DNA of 64,000 nt, taken from NCBI RefSeq assembly GCF_028751035.1, contig NZ_CP063533.1, positions 124,001 through 188,000 on the forward strand, read 5' to 3'. The number at the start of each line of letters is the position of its first letter. Positions within the stretch are counted from its first letter, which is position 1. The position numbers and the translations under genes were made by a program. Source of the DNA: Helicobacter winghamensis ATCC BAA-430 (GTDB lineage: Bacteria > Campylobacterota > Campylobacteria > Campylobacterales > Helicobacteraceae). This document shows positions 8,295-16,797 of this stretch, one piece after another. The notes under the pieces are model-generated. The model was not told the DNA's origin. It was given only the letters and a program-made list of their open reading frames with translations, and made no database searches.

Positions 8295-9293
8295 ATGCCC
8301 TATATCTACAAAGAATTTAAAATAAATTCCCCAATAAAAGCCTATGCGTTTTTAATGCAAGCACTCAATCTCTCAATGTCTGATGCACAACGCTACATCA
8401 ACAAAGGAAAGGTGCGTTATCAAGGTAAAGTGCTGCAAGAGAAGGCAAAGGTTTTGAATGATTGTGTGCAAGTGCTTATTTTTCAACCCGATTCCATAGG
8501 TTTAAAACCGCTTTTTGAAAATGAAGATTTTGCGATTTTTAACAAGCCCTCTAAAATGTTAATTCACCCAAAGGGGAGATTTGAACATCATAGTTTGATT
8601 GATGAAGTGCGTGCGTCTTTAGGTTTAAAAGCGAGCCTTGCGCATAGGATTGATAGGGAAACAAGCGGGCTGGTGCTTGTCGGCAAGCATAAAAAGAGCA
8701 TATCTGAACTTGGGTTGATGTTTTTAAATAACAGCATAAAAAAGGAATATCTAGCCCTAACGCGCGCAAAAGTTGGAATCCAAAATGTAAATTTTAAAGA
8801 TTTTTGTCTCTCTTTGCCTATTGCTATACAAGAAAAGGGTGGAGATTTATGCGTGCGTTCTGTGTCTTTAAAAAACGCTCAAATGTGCCAAAAATTTAGG
8901 AATCTAAAATTTAAAGAAGCTAAGAGTGAGTTTGAAATACTAGGAATTTTAGAAAATACCTATAAAAATGTTAAATTTTTGCTTTTTAAAGTCTTGCCAA
9001 AAACAGGAAGAACACATCAAATACGCGTGCATTTAGACGCTTTAGGATATCCTATTTTGGGCGATCCTTTGTATGGCGTAAAAGATGTGCATAGTAGGGA
9101 GTATTTAGACGGGGAATTTATCATGCAAAAGTTGGAATCTAAAAATGCATTAAGCAATGAAAAACGCCTGGAATACTTCGGTGCAACGCGTTTAATGCTC
9201 CACGCTTATGGTTTAAAGTTTGTTTATAAGGGTAAGGAATTTGCCTTTAGAAGCACTGAAAATTTTGAGATTACTCAAAGTGTTCTAGGTTAA
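8295..9293 (+). CDS. RluA-family RNA pseudouridine synthase
   Basis: This enzyme isomerises uridine to pseudouridine in rRNA or tRNA. The 332-residue protein has an S4-like RNA-binding region at about 16-65 and the catalytic motif HRIDRETSGL at 117-126, with D120 as nucleophile. Further on, KTGRTHQIRVHLDALG and the GDPLYG motif close the active site. The particular target base (RluC-like or RluD-like) cannot be decided by eye. Confidence 0.92.
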   Translation: MPYIYKEFKINSPIKAYAFLMQALNLSMSDAQRYINKGKVRYQGKVLQEKAKVLNDCVQVLIFQPDSIGLKPLFENEDFAIFNKPSKMLIHPKGRFEHHSLIDEVRASLGLKASLAHRIDRETSGLVLVGKHKKSISELGLMFLNNSIKKEYLALTRAKVGIQNVNFKDFCLSLPIAIQEKGGDLCVRSVSLKNAQMCQKFRNLKFKEAKSEFEILGILENTYKNVKFLLFKVLPKTGRTHQIRVHLDALGYPILGDPLYGVKDVHSREYLDGEFIMQKLESKNALSNEKRLEYFGATRLMLHAYGLKFVYKGKEFAFRSTENFEITQSVLG

Positions 9294-9305
9294 TGCGATT
9301 TATGC

Positions 9306-9311
9306 TATAAT
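9306..9311 (+). promoter_or_regulatory. -10 element of the tatA-argS-fabD-mtnN run
   Basis: TATAAT is a perfect -10 and is preceded by TGC, giving an extended -10. It lies about 30 bases upstream of tatA. The matching -35 region is poor, as is usual in Helicobacter. Confidence 0.65.
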
Positions 9312-9341
9312 CTAACAAATTTCAATTTTAAAGGATATGTG

Positions 9342-9569
9342 ATGATGCCAAGTGTTCAGCAATTACTGATTGTTTTGTTAATTATTGTCGTGCTTTTTGG
9401 TGCGAAAAAGATTCCAGATTTAGCAAAGGGCTTGGGTTCTGGAATTAAAAACTTCAAAAAAGCGGTGAAAGAAGATGATGAAGAAGTTGCGCAAAATACC
9501 AAGATTGAGCAAGACAAAGTAACAACAGTGCAAACAGATTCTAAGCCTAATGAAACTGCAAAAGTTTGA
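9342..9569 (+). CDS. tatA: Sec-independent translocase subunit TatA
   Basis: TatA forms the pore component that exports folded, twin-arginine proteins such as the hydrogenase small subunit in this window. The 75-residue product has one N-terminal membrane helix (about 6-20), the [17 protein letters not shown] hinge/amphipathic helix and an acidic, disordered tail. GTG 9339, ATG 9342 and ATG 9345 are all possible starts; AAAGGA at 9330-9335 fits 9342 best. tatA next to argS is the arrangement I recall in H. pylori. Confidence 0.95.
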   Translation: MMPSVQQLLIVLLIIVVLFGAKKIPDLAKGLGSGIKNFKKAVKEDDEEVAQNTKIEQDKVTTVQTDSKPNETAKV

Positions 9570-9578
9570 TTAAAAGCA

Positions 9579-11198
9579 ATGTATCACGCAATCAAAGAAA
9601 TCATTGATGGCACGCTTGGGGTTTCTAGTGTGCTAGAAAAGCCACGAGATAAGAGTTTTGGACATTTTGCTTTGCCAACTTTTAGTTTTGCTAAGACATT
9701 GAAAAAAGCACCGCAAATCATTGCACAAGAGTTCGCGCAAAAGTTGGAATCGATCCCGCAAATTGCAAGTGTTAGTGTGGTTAATGGCTATGTTAATTTT
9801 AGTTTAAGCAACGCATTTTTGGGACAATGTGCGTGGGAGTTTTTACAAGATGATTTTAAGGAATCTAGCAAGCTAGAGTCCAAGAAGGTGGAATCTCGAA
9901 ATGAAAAGGTTTTGCTAGAGTATGTCAGTGCAAATCCCACCGGTCCTTTACATATAGGACATGCTCGCGGGGCTGTGTTTGGCGATAGTTTGGCGCGCAT
10001 TGGACGCTTTTTGGGCTATACAATCCACACAGAATATTATATTAATGATGCAGGCGCGCAAATCCAAAAGCTTGGGAAGTCCATTTATTACGCGGGGCGC
10101 GCTTTAGTTTTTAGTGAAAGTAGAGAGTTGCCTAGTGAGTGCTATCAGGGGGAATATGTTTTTGAACTTGCAGAATGTGCTAGAGCTGAGCTTGGGGAGA
10201 GTGTTTTTGAGAGTTTGGAATCTTTAGAAAAACTTAGTGTTTTTGGCAAGGATAAAATGCTTTTAGAAATAAAGAGCAATTTGGCACAAGTTGGAATCGT
10301 TTTTGATTCTTATGTGAGCGAAAGAGAGCTTTTCTCTCAATTAGATTCCACGCTAGAGTCACTAAAGGCACATAATGGAGTGTATGAGAGTGAAAATAAA
10401 CTTTGGCTAAAATCCACAGAATTTGGTGATGAAAAAGATCGTGTGATTGTTAGAGAGAGTGGGGAAGCGACTTATTTAGCGGGAGATATTATTTATCATA
10501 AAAATAAATTTGAGCGTGGTTTTTCACATTATATTAACATTTGGGGTGCGGATCATCACGGCTATATCGCAAGAGTTAAAGCAGCTTTGGAGTATTTGGG
10601 ATTTGATAGTCAGAAGTTGGAAGTGTTGCTTGCGCAAATGGTGGCACTTTTAAAGGATGGAATCCCATTTAAGATGAGCAAGCGCGCTGGCAATTTTATC
10701 TTAATGAAAGATGTTGTTGATGAGGTGGGTGCTGATGCGTTACGCCTTATGTTTTTAAGTAAAAAACCAGATACGCATTTAGAGTTTGATGTGGAATTGC
10801 TAAAAAAGCAAGACTCTAGCAATCCTGTGTATTATATCAATTATGCTCACGCTAGAATTCACACGCTATTTTCTAAGTCAAACTTTACTATGGAATCTCT
10901 TAAGGCACTTTCCTTAGAACAATACAAGGCATGGGATTTGCAAGAGAGTTTGCGTGATTTACTAGTTTTAGCACTTGGGATTGAAAAGGTTTTAAGTGAT
11001 GCGTTTTCCCAGCGATTAATTAATAAGGTAGTGGATTATTTATACACACTATCTGCAGACTTCCATCGTTTTTATAATGAAACAAAAATTTTAAATACAG
11101 ATCAAGAAGAACAGATTTTAAAAGTGCTTGTTGTAGTGGCGCATTCTCTTGCTTTGGGATTAGATTTGCTAGGCGTTAAAGCAAAAGTAAAAATGTAA
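9579..11198 (+). CDS. argS: arginyl-tRNA synthetase
   Basis: A class I synthetase of 539 residues charging tRNA-Arg. The HIGH motif appears as GPLHIGHARG near residue 124 and the KMSKR motif as FKMSKRAGN near 366. The C-terminal helical anticodon-binding domain is complete. It starts nine bases after tatA with a poor ribosome site, which suggests coupling with tatA translation. Confidence 0.97.
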   Translation: MYHAIKEIIDGTLGVSSVLEKPRDKSFGHFALPTFSFAKTLKKAPQIIAQEFAQKLESIPQIASVSVVNGYVNFSLSNAFLGQCAWEFLQDDFKESSKLESKKVESRNEKVLLEYVSANPTGPLHIGHARGAVFGDSLARIGRFLGYTIHTEYYINDAGAQIQKLGKSIYYAGRALVFSESRELPSECYQGEYVFELAECARAELGESVFESLESLEKLSVFGKDKMLLEIKSNLAQVGIVFDSYVSERELFSQLDSTLESLKAHNGVYESENKLWLKSTEFGDEKDRVIVRESGEATYLAGDIIYHKNKFERGFSHYINIWGADHHGYIARVKAALEYLGFDSQKLEVLLAQMVALLKDGIPFKMSKRAGNFILMKDVVDEVGADALRLMFLSKKPDTHLEFDVELLKKQDSSNPVYYINYAHARIHTLFSKSNFTMESLKALSLEQYKAWDLQESLRDLLVLALGIEKVLSDAFSQRLINKVVDYLYTLSADFHRFYNETKILNTDQEEQILKVLVVVAHSLALGLDLLGVKAKVKM

Positions 11199-11208
11199 AG
11201 GAGAATTT

Positions 11209-12132
11209 TTGAGTAAGGCGGTAATTTTTCCGGGTCAAGGAAGTCAAAGCGTTGGAATGGGTAAGGATTTGTTTGAAAATAGCGCGGAAGTTAGGGCGTT
11301 GTTTGAACAAGCAAGCGAGATTTTAAAAGAAGATATGCAAAAACTTTGCTTTGAGGAAAATACGAAATTAAATTTGACGCAATACACGCAACCTGCGATT
11401 TTGCTTGTAAGTTATAGTGTGTTTATGCTAGCAAAAGAAAAGTTGCAAAAAGATGGAATCGCTTTTGGGCTTGGGCATTCTTTAGGGGAGTTTAGCGCGT
11501 TATGTGCTAGCGGTGTGCTAGGGTTTGAAAAGGCGATTGCCCTTGTGCATAAACGCGGAATCTTAATGGAAGAAGCGTGCAAGATGAAAGCAGCTGGAAT
11601 GATGGTTGTGCTAGGTTTAGAAGATGGAGTTTTAGAAGAGTTTTGTGAGAAAAAGCGCAATCTTGGGTTAAAGGTTTGGTGCGCAAATTACAATGGTGAT
11701 GGACAAATGGTTTTAGGCGGAAGCAAAGAGGATTTGCAAAGCTTAGAAGTGGAGTTAAAAGGACTTGGTGCAAAGAGAGCTTTAATGCTTCCTATGTCTG
11801 TAGCAAGCCACTGCCCTGTGCTTGATAGTATGTGTGGGGAATTTAAAGTCCTGCTTGAAGATGCTCTTGGTGATTGCTTTGCTTTTCCTATTATTTCTAA
11901 TGTGAGTGCAAAGCCATATCACACAAAGGAACAAGCATTAGAATTGCTAGCAAATCAGCTCATAGCACCTGTGCTTTATAAGCAATCTATCCGCGAAAAT
12001 GATCGTATAATTAGTGGATTTGTAGAATGTGGTGGCAATGTGCTAAAAGGACTAAATAAGCGCCTAAGTCAAAAAGATACGATTTCTCTACAAACTTACG
12101 CTGAAATTCAAGATTTTTTACAAAAGGATTAA
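11209..12132 (+). CDS. fabD: malonyl-CoA:ACP transacylase
   Basis: FabD moves malonyl groups from CoA to acyl carrier protein to supply fatty-acid elongation. In the 307 residues the nucleophile serine lies in GHSLGEFS at 89-96 (S91), the N-terminal FPGQGSQ is at 7-13, and the catalytic histidine sits in VASHCPV near 199. Translation starts at TTG with AAAGGAG upstream. It is followed directly by mtnN, as I recall in H. pylori. Confidence 0.96.
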   Translation: MSKAVIFPGQGSQSVGMGKDLFENSAEVRALFEQASEILKEDMQKLCFEENTKLNLTQYTQPAILLVSYSVFMLAKEKLQKDGIAFGLGHSLGEFSALCASGVLGFEKAIALVHKRGILMEEACKMKAAGMMVVLGLEDGVLEEFCEKKRNLGLKVWCANYNGDGQMVLGGSKEDLQSLEVELKGLGAKRALMLPMSVASHCPVLDSMCGEFKVLLEDALGDCFAFPIISNVSAKPYHTKEQALELLANQLIAPVLYKQSIRENDRIISGFVECGGNVLKGLNKRLSQKDTISLQTYAEIQDFLQKD

Positions 12133-12133
12133 A

Positions 12134-12820
12134 ATGATAATTGGAGTCATAGGAGCGATGCGTGAGGAAATCACACCACTTTTAGAGCATTATAAGGACT
12201 ATGAAACTCTTGCATTTGGGGGTAATACTTTTTATAAAGTGGCATTAGGGAGTAAAACGCTAATTATCGCTTGTAGTCGTATTGGCAAGGTGCATTCAGC
12301 CTTAACTGCTAGCACGATGATTTTACATTTTGGTTGTGAGAGAATTATTTTTAATGGTGTTGCAGGTGGGATTAATCCTAGTTATAAAATTGGGGATTTA
12401 GTGCTTGCTAGCAAACTTTGTCAGCACGATGTGGATATTACGATTTTTGGGCATCCTTTTGGGTATTTTTCTGAAGGTAAGGTTTTTACAGAATCTGATT
12501 CTGTGCTAAATGGACTCGCAAAGGCTGTGGCAAAAGAGAATGGGATTAACCTTTATGAAGGGATTGTTGCAACAGGGGATCAGTTTATTGGCTCCAAAGA
12601 GCGTAAAGAGTGGATTAAAAAAGAATTTAACGCTGATGCTATTGAAATGGAGGGAGCAAGTGTGGCTGTGGTGTGTGATAATCTTAATACGCCTTTGTGT
12701 GTAATCCGCGCTATTTCGGATAATGCAGGCGATGAAGCTTTGGTGAGTTATGAAGAGTTTTTAGAATCTAGTGCTAGAGTTAGTGCTTCGCTTGTAATTA
12801 AGATGATAGAAAAACTATAA
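12134..12820 (+). CDS. mtnN: 5'-methylthioadenosine/SAH/aminodeoxyfutalosine nucleosidase
   Basis: This 228-residue hydrolase cleaves adenine from methylthioadenosine and S-adenosylhomocysteine. In Helicobacter it also cleaves 6-amino-6-deoxyfutalosine on the way to menaquinone. NGVAGGINP and the purine-site motif EMEGASVAVVC are present, and the catalytic aspartate lies in ISDNAGDEA. It starts one base after fabD. A later futalosine-pathway enzyme, MqnC, is encoded at 32953-34068, which supports the menaquinone role. Confidence 0.95.
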   Translation: MIIGVIGAMREEITPLLEHYKDYETLAFGGNTFYKVALGSKTLIIACSRIGKVHSALTASTMILHFGCERIIFNGVAGGINPSYKIGDLVLASKLCQHDVDITIFGHPFGYFSEGKVFTESDSVLNGLAKAVAKENGINLYEGIVATGDQFIGSKERKEWIKKEFNADAIEMEGASVAVVCDNLNTPLCVIRAISDNAGDEALVSYEEFLESSARVSASLVIKMIEKL

Positions 12821-12832
12821 AGGAGCTGTGTT

Positions 12833-13300
12833 ATGCGTTTAATTTTAGTGCGTCATGCAAAAGCGGAAGATAGGGAAAAATGGATTGATAAAGATGACTT
12901 AAAGCGACCTTTGACAAAAAAAGGCGTAAAACAAGCAAAAAGAATTGCAAAATATATTGGCAAAAAGTATCCAAATGTTGATGCGGTTATCTCATCTTTA
13001 GCGTTGCGTGCGTGCGATACAGCAAAATATATCACAAAAAAGCAAGCACATTGCACCTTTATTCCAACGCCAAATATCAACCCAGAAGAAGGGATTGAAG
13101 GCTTTTTGCGCAATAAAGATAAAATGGAAGAGGATTGGCAGACGCTTGTTGTGGTAGGACACGAGCCAAGTATTAGTGAGTTTGTGCGATTTATTTGCGC
13201 AAAAGGGACGCTAAATTTGCGCGTAAGCAAGGGTTGTGTGGTGGAGCTTGAACGCGAAAATGAAGATAATTGGGTGTTAGTTGGGTTAAATAATTTTTAA
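12833..13300 (+). CDS. SixA-like phosphohistidine phosphatase, histidine phosphatase superfamily
   Basis: The 155-residue protein begins RLILVRHAKAED, the RHG phosphatase signature with the catalytic histidine at position 8. A second histidine lies in VVGHEPSISEF. Length and the RHAKAE variant match SixA, which removes phosphate from phosphohistidine on relay proteins, but the substrate is unproven here. It sits 12 bases after mtnN with AGGAG before the ATG. Confidence 0.85.
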   Translation: MRLILVRHAKAEDREKWIDKDDLKRPLTKKGVKQAKRIAKYIGKKYPNVDAVISSLALRACDTAKYITKKQAHCTFIPTPNINPEEGIEGFLRNKDKMEEDWQTLVVVGHEPSISEFVRFICAKGTLNLRVSKGCVVELERENEDNWVLVGLNNF

Positions 13301-13309
13301 GGGTGTGAA

Positions 13310-13822
13310 ATGTTTTTGGGGTATTTACCAGATTGTGCAAGTAAATTTAAGAAAAACGAAGTCTTAAGCAAGGTTTTTGGCTATCTTTTTGATGCGCTTG
13401 ATACAGAAAGTGAGATGTATAAGCGCATTTGTTCTTTGGAAGCTGGAGCACAATTTGAAGTGCATTTTGATGGTGGAGCAAGGGCGATTGAGCAAGCTTA
13501 TTACACAAAATCGCCAAAAGAAGCCTTTTATGAAAGCCATAGTCAAATGGTTGATTTTCAAATGGTTGTAGAAGGCAGAGAAATCTTTTTTGTCGCGCCA
13601 AATTCATTATGCGAGATTAAAACTCCTTTGGATTCCAAAAAAGATTTGATTGAGTATTATCCTAGTGCGTTTATTTCCAGTGTGCAGTTGTTTTCAGGGA
13701 ATCTTGCGGTTTTTGAATCATTTGACACACACGCAGGTGGAATTGCAACAGATTCTAGTGTAACACTGGTTAAAAAAGTGGTTGTCAAAGTCCCAAAAGA
13801 ATATGTAAAGCTAGGTTTTTAA
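13310..13822 (+). CDS. YhcH/YjgK/YiaL family beta-barrel protein
   Basis: The 170-residue protein matches the YhcH/DUF386 family. Conserved features are HSQMVDFQMVVEGRE with the metal-binding histidine, the GGxR-like loop, FPxDxH-type FDTHAGG and KKVVVKVP at the end. In other bacteria members sit with sialic-acid or sugar genes as putative anomerases or isomerases. It is the last gene of the tatA run and converges with the cytochrome b gene 11 bases away. Confidence 0.8.
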   Translation: MFLGYLPDCASKFKKNEVLSKVFGYLFDALDTESEMYKRICSLEAGAQFEVHFDGGARAIEQAYYTKSPKEAFYESHSQMVDFQMVVEGREIFFVAPNSLCEIKTPLDSKKDLIEYYPSAFISSVQLFSGNLAVFESFDTHAGGIATDSSVTLVKKVVVKVPKEYVKLGF

Positions 13823-13833
13823 GCCATTAAGAT

Positions 13834-14529
13834 TTATTTTCTATGGCTTTGAGACTTCTCTTGCTCTCTCTTTGCATCTTCTACGCCCTTTTTCCATAGG
13901 CTGTGGCGATGTAGGACATATTTTGCGCTGATTTTGCCACTAAACATTCCACTAAGCAATGGGCGGTTTTCTTTAAAGATAAACGCTGCTAGGTGTCCAA
14001 TGATTGCAAGAATCATTAAAAACATTCCTAGATTGTGGAGTTGTGTCGCCCAAAACATTACGCCTTCGCTTAGGTTTAGTCCGCTTAAATTTTTATAAGT
14101 TTTAATTAAGCCTGTAATAATAAGAAGCAAAATAACAAATGCGATTCCAACATACGCTAGGCGTTGCTCTGGTAAATACTTTTCGCTAGGTGGTTCTTTG
14201 GTTTTTAAAAGCATTGCTTTAATCACAGCGATACTTCTTGAAAAATCTCCCTTTTTTGGAAGAATATCAAATTCCTTGCGACCGCTATGAAAAACAATGT
14301 GAAATAATACAAAAAAACAAAGAATTGCTGCAAAAACATAATGAATGATTAAGGAAATGTGATAATCCCCACTCCAGCCCATAAGTGGAAGTTCGTTGAG
14401 CATATAGCGTTTTGCCACTGGCATTTGTAGGATTCCACTAAAAATTAACCCAAAAATACTTAAGGCAACACCCCAATGCACGATTCTATTTTGTAGGCTT
14501 TGTCGTTCAATTTTGGCATTATTTTGCAT
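13834..14529 (-). CDS. cytochrome b (formate dehydrogenase gamma / hydrogenase type)
   Basis: The 231-residue membrane protein has four predicted helices with haem-ligand histidines. One is in the first helix (RIVHWGVALSIFGL), others in HYVFAAILCFFVLFHIV and near QLHNLGMFL. It resembles the gamma subunit (FdnI/FdoI type) that passes electrons between a periplasmic iron-sulfur protein and menaquinone. It overlaps the upstream ferredoxin-type gene by 11 bases. No catalytic molybdopterin or hydrogenase subunit is adjacent, so the redox partner must be encoded elsewhere. Confidence 0.82.
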   Translation of the reverse strand: MQNNAKIERQSLQNRIVHWGVALSIFGLIFSGILQMPVAKRYMLNELPLMGWSGDYHISLIIHYVFAAILCFFVLFHIVFHSGRKEFDILPKKGDFSRSIAVIKAMLLKTKEPPSEKYLPEQRLAYVGIAFVILLLIITGLIKTYKNLSGLNLSEGVMFWATQLHNLGMFLMILAIIGHLAAFIFKENRPLLSGMFSGKISAKYVLHRHSLWKKGVEDAKREQEKSQSHRK

Positions 14530-15556
14530 TTTTATCCCCTTTGTTTGATTTTGCTATGGCAATTCCCCCAGCAATCGCCCCAACAACAGGGGCTAAAAGC
14601 ACACTTTTAATGAGTGCCGAATCGCTACTTACGAAGTTTTTAACTTCTAGGTTTAAATGTGGAATTCCAACTTTTTGTGGTTTTTCTTTGGTGAAGCTAT
14701 ACTTTTGATTAAGGGCATTATCTAGTATTTCAAAAGGGATTGGCGAAACATAAAGCGTTGAAGTTCCGCCATTTTGGGTATCTCCATAAATATAAGTGCC
14801 TTGCATTTGCGCTTTTTGCTTATAGGATTCTGCAATTTCTTGTGATTTTTTGAAAATTTCATCTCTTTTACCAAAGGTAATTGCACCTTTAGGGCAAGAA
14901 GTTTCACAAGCTGGTGCTTGATTTTTTGCAAGTAAGTCCGCGCAAGAATCACATTTATACATTGCTCCACCACCGGCTAATTTTGGGGCGATTTTTAAAT
15001 AGATTCCAACTCCGGCTTGTCTTTGTGGAATCCCCCAAGGACAGACATCACGACATTTTGCGCCACCAAAGCAAAAGGTATCATCAATGCTAACTGCGCC
15101 ATTCTCATCTTTACTAATCACTCCAAAAGGGCAGATTTTTTGACAAGTTGGGTCATCGCAATGCATACAACGCCTAGGGATAAAGACTTCTTGTTGGCCT
15201 TGTGGTGTATCTAGGATAAGATTTTCTATGTAAGTCCAATTATAAGGCGTCAAACGCGAGATATTATCGCGATTTTTAGAATAATCTTCATAGATTTTGC
15301 GCGGAAAATAATAGGGAATATTAGAAATAGGATTTGGGAAGTTTGGCAAATTTTTGTTTTGACAGGCTTGCACGCATTTTGGAGTGCCTAAATCCTTACA
15401 GCCATCGCAACGCCCTATATCAATAATAGAAGCAGTTTTATAGGTGGGCTTAGTGGAATCTGTATTTTGTGGAGTTTCTTTGGCATTAAGACTCATTGCG
15501 CCAACGCTTGCGATTCCTATAACTTTGAAAAAATGGCGGCGATTGATTTGTTGCAT
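14519..15556 (-). CDS. Tat-exported 4x[4Fe-4S] electron-transfer protein, HybA/FdhB-like
   Basis: The 345-residue protein starts with a twin-arginine signal (NRRHFFKVIG at 5-14). Four cysteine groups follow: CDGCKDLGTPKCVQAC, CMHCDDPTCQKICP, CFGGAKCRDVCP and CDSCADLLAKNQAPACETSC. A hydrophobic C-terminal stretch (LLAPVVGAIAGGIAIA) should anchor it in the membrane facing the periplasm. Having its own Tat signal and anchor is HybA-like; FdhB proteins usually travel with their catalytic partner. It forms a two-gene unit with the cytochrome b gene and diverges from a Crp/Fnr-type regulator, which may control it. Confidence 0.85.
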   Translation of the reverse strand: MQQINRRHFFKVIGIASVGAMSLNAKETPQNTDSTKPTYKTASIIDIGRCDGCKDLGTPKCVQACQNKNLPNFPNPISNIPYYFPRKIYEDYSKNRDNISRLTPYNWTYIENLILDTPQGQQEVFIPRRCMHCDDPTCQKICPFGVISKDENGAVSIDDTFCFGGAKCRDVCPWGIPQRQAGVGIYLKIAPKLAGGGAMYKCDSCADLLAKNQAPACETSCPKGAITFGKRDEIFKKSQEIAESYKQKAQMQGTYIYGDTQNGGTSTLYVSPIPFEILDNALNQKYSFTKEKPQKVGIPHLNLEVKNFVSSDSALIKSVLLAPVVGAIAGGIAIAKSNKGDKNAK

Positions 15557-15611
15557 TGTTTTGCCTTTTGTTTAATTTTATGCAATTATATGTGGAGTTT
15601 AGATAGAATAA

Positions 15612-15626
15612 AGTAACAAAGTTACT
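15612..15626. promoter_or_regulatory. perfect inverted repeat, probable operator between redox module and Crp/Fnr gene
   Basis: AGTAAC at 15612-15617 and GTTACT at 15621-15626 flank AAA. The site lies in the 89-base gap between divergent starts. Half-sites of the form TTAAC/GTTAA are known for some epsilonproteobacterial Crp/Fnr regulators such as NssR, so autoregulation by the adjacent gene product is plausible. Binding is inferred only. Confidence 0.55.
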
Positions 15627-15645
15627 CTATTAATTAAGGTTGATT

Positions 15646-16284
15646 TTGAACGCTACAATTAAGAAATTAATGGAATCTTGGGGAGTTTCATCAAACGACT
15701 GCGCGGTGTATGCGCAAAAGATTTATACAAAAAATTTTCCCAAAAATTACAAAATTTTTAGCGAAGATGATGAGTGTCGTGGGCTTGTTTATATTTTAGA
15801 TGGTGCATTACGCGCTTATATTGTCTCGCCTAGTGGAAAAGAAATTAATCTATTTATTTTGCAAAAAGATGAGTATTGTATTCTCTCTGCTTCGTGTATG
15901 TTAAAAAACATTTGCTTTGATGTAAATTTGGAGTTTGTCAAAACTTCTAGTGTGATGATTTTGCCTAGCAAAACCTTTAATATTCTTTGTGAAAAATACC
16001 CAGTGGCTAGAAAGTTTCAAGTAGATTTGGTGAGTGAGCGTCTCTCACGCGTTGTATTTACTCTTGGTTCTTTAGCATTTGATACATTGGGCGATAGGAT
16101 TTTAGAGTTTTTAAAGACACGCTTGAGTGAGAGTTTGCAACAAGAGTCTAAGACGCTCTATGTAACACACGAAGAGATTGCAAATGCACTAGGGAGTGCT
16201 AGAGAAGCTGTTTCAAGAATGTTAAAAGAGCTTGAAAAGCAAGGTAAGGTTAAAACAGGGCGTGGAATCGTAGAGTTGTTGTAA
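15646..16284 (+). CDS. Crp/Fnr-family transcriptional regulator, cysteine-rich sensor
   Basis: The N-terminal half is a cyclic-nucleotide-type sensory beta-barrel (GLVYILDGALRAYIVSPSGKEI). A long dimer helix follows, and the C-terminal helix-turn-helix is THEEIANALGSAREAVSRMLKEL. No N-terminal Fe-S cysteine cluster of true FNR is visible, but three regularly spaced cysteines (EYCILSASCMLKNIC) could sense redox or a metal. Start: TTG 15646 has AAGG at 15636-15639 at good spacing, whereas TTG 15640 abuts it. Divergence from the Fe-S/cytochrome b pair suggests those genes as targets. Confidence 0.88.
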   Translation: MNATIKKLMESWGVSSNDCAVYAQKIYTKNFPKNYKIFSEDDECRGLVYILDGALRAYIVSPSGKEINLFILQKDEYCILSASCMLKNICFDVNLEFVKTSSVMILPSKTFNILCEKYPVARKFQVDLVSERLSRVVFTLGSLAFDTLGDRILEFLKTRLSESLQQESKTLYVTHEEIANALGSAREAVSRMLKELEKQGKVKTGRGIVELL

Positions 16285-16302
16285 GTTATTTGATAATTTT
16301 TA

Positions 16303-16331
16303 TTGACAAATAAAAATAATTTTTGTAGTAT
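16303..16331 (+). promoter_or_regulatory. sigma-70 type promoter of the perR-like gene
   Basis: TTGACA (16303-16308), a 17-base spacer and TAGTAT (16326-16331) form a near-consensus promoter about 50 bases before the ATG. The AT-rich spacer, with an imperfect AAAAT/ATTTT symmetry, is the kind of place a Fur-family protein binds. Autoregulation is inferred. Confidence 0.65.
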
Positions 16332-16379
16332 AAGCGACTTTTTTATAGGACAAAAATTTATAGCTTTTAAGGAAAATCA

Positions 16380-16790
16380 ATGTTTGAAAAGTTATTAAAA
16401 GATAATAATTTAAAAATTACTCCCCAAAGACTTGCAATTTTAAAAGAGATTCAAAGGTTTGGACATATTGGTATTGATGAGATTTACGAAAACATTAAAG
16501 AGAGTAATCCATCAATGTCGCTAGCAACGGTGTATAAGAATCTCACCTTTATGCAAGAAGCTAAAATTATTGATGAAGTGAAGCTTCCTAATCAAAAGCA
16601 ACGCTACGAACTTGTGAAAAATCCGCATATTCATCTTGTTTGTGAAAAATGTGGGAGTATCACAGATATGGAAATGAAAGATTCTTTAGAGGCATTTAAG
16701 AAAGAATGCGCAAAGCAATCGCATTATTCGATTAAGGATACTTCTGTTGCAATGCTCGGCGTTTGTCCGAAATGTCAAAACCTAGATTAA
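16380..16790 (+). CDS. perR: Fur-family metalloregulator, PerR-like
   Basis: The 136-residue protein has the Fur winged helix (TPQRLAILKEIQ, then SMSLATVYKNLTFMQE as recognition helix). The regulatory site HIHLVCEKCGSI and a second zinc CxxC near the C-terminus (VCPKCQ) follow. The sequence around SLATVYKNL and the short N-terminus resemble Campylobacter PerR more than Fur, implying peroxide-responsive repression of genes such as katA or ahpC. Distinguishing PerR from Fur by eye is not certain. It converges with pseF. Confidence 0.78.
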   Translation: MFEKLLKDNNLKITPQRLAILKEIQRFGHIGIDEIYENIKESNPSMSLATVYKNLTFMQEAKIIDEVKLPNQKQRYELVKNPHIHLVCEKCGSITDMEMKDSLEAFKKECAKQSHYSIKDTSVAMLGVCPKCQNLD

Positions 16791-16797
16791 GATAAGT

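Noticed and set aside
12853-13230. 125-codon frame antisense to the sixA-like gene
   Set aside because: It lies fully inside a gene with clear phosphatase motifs and has no ribosome site or recognisable product.
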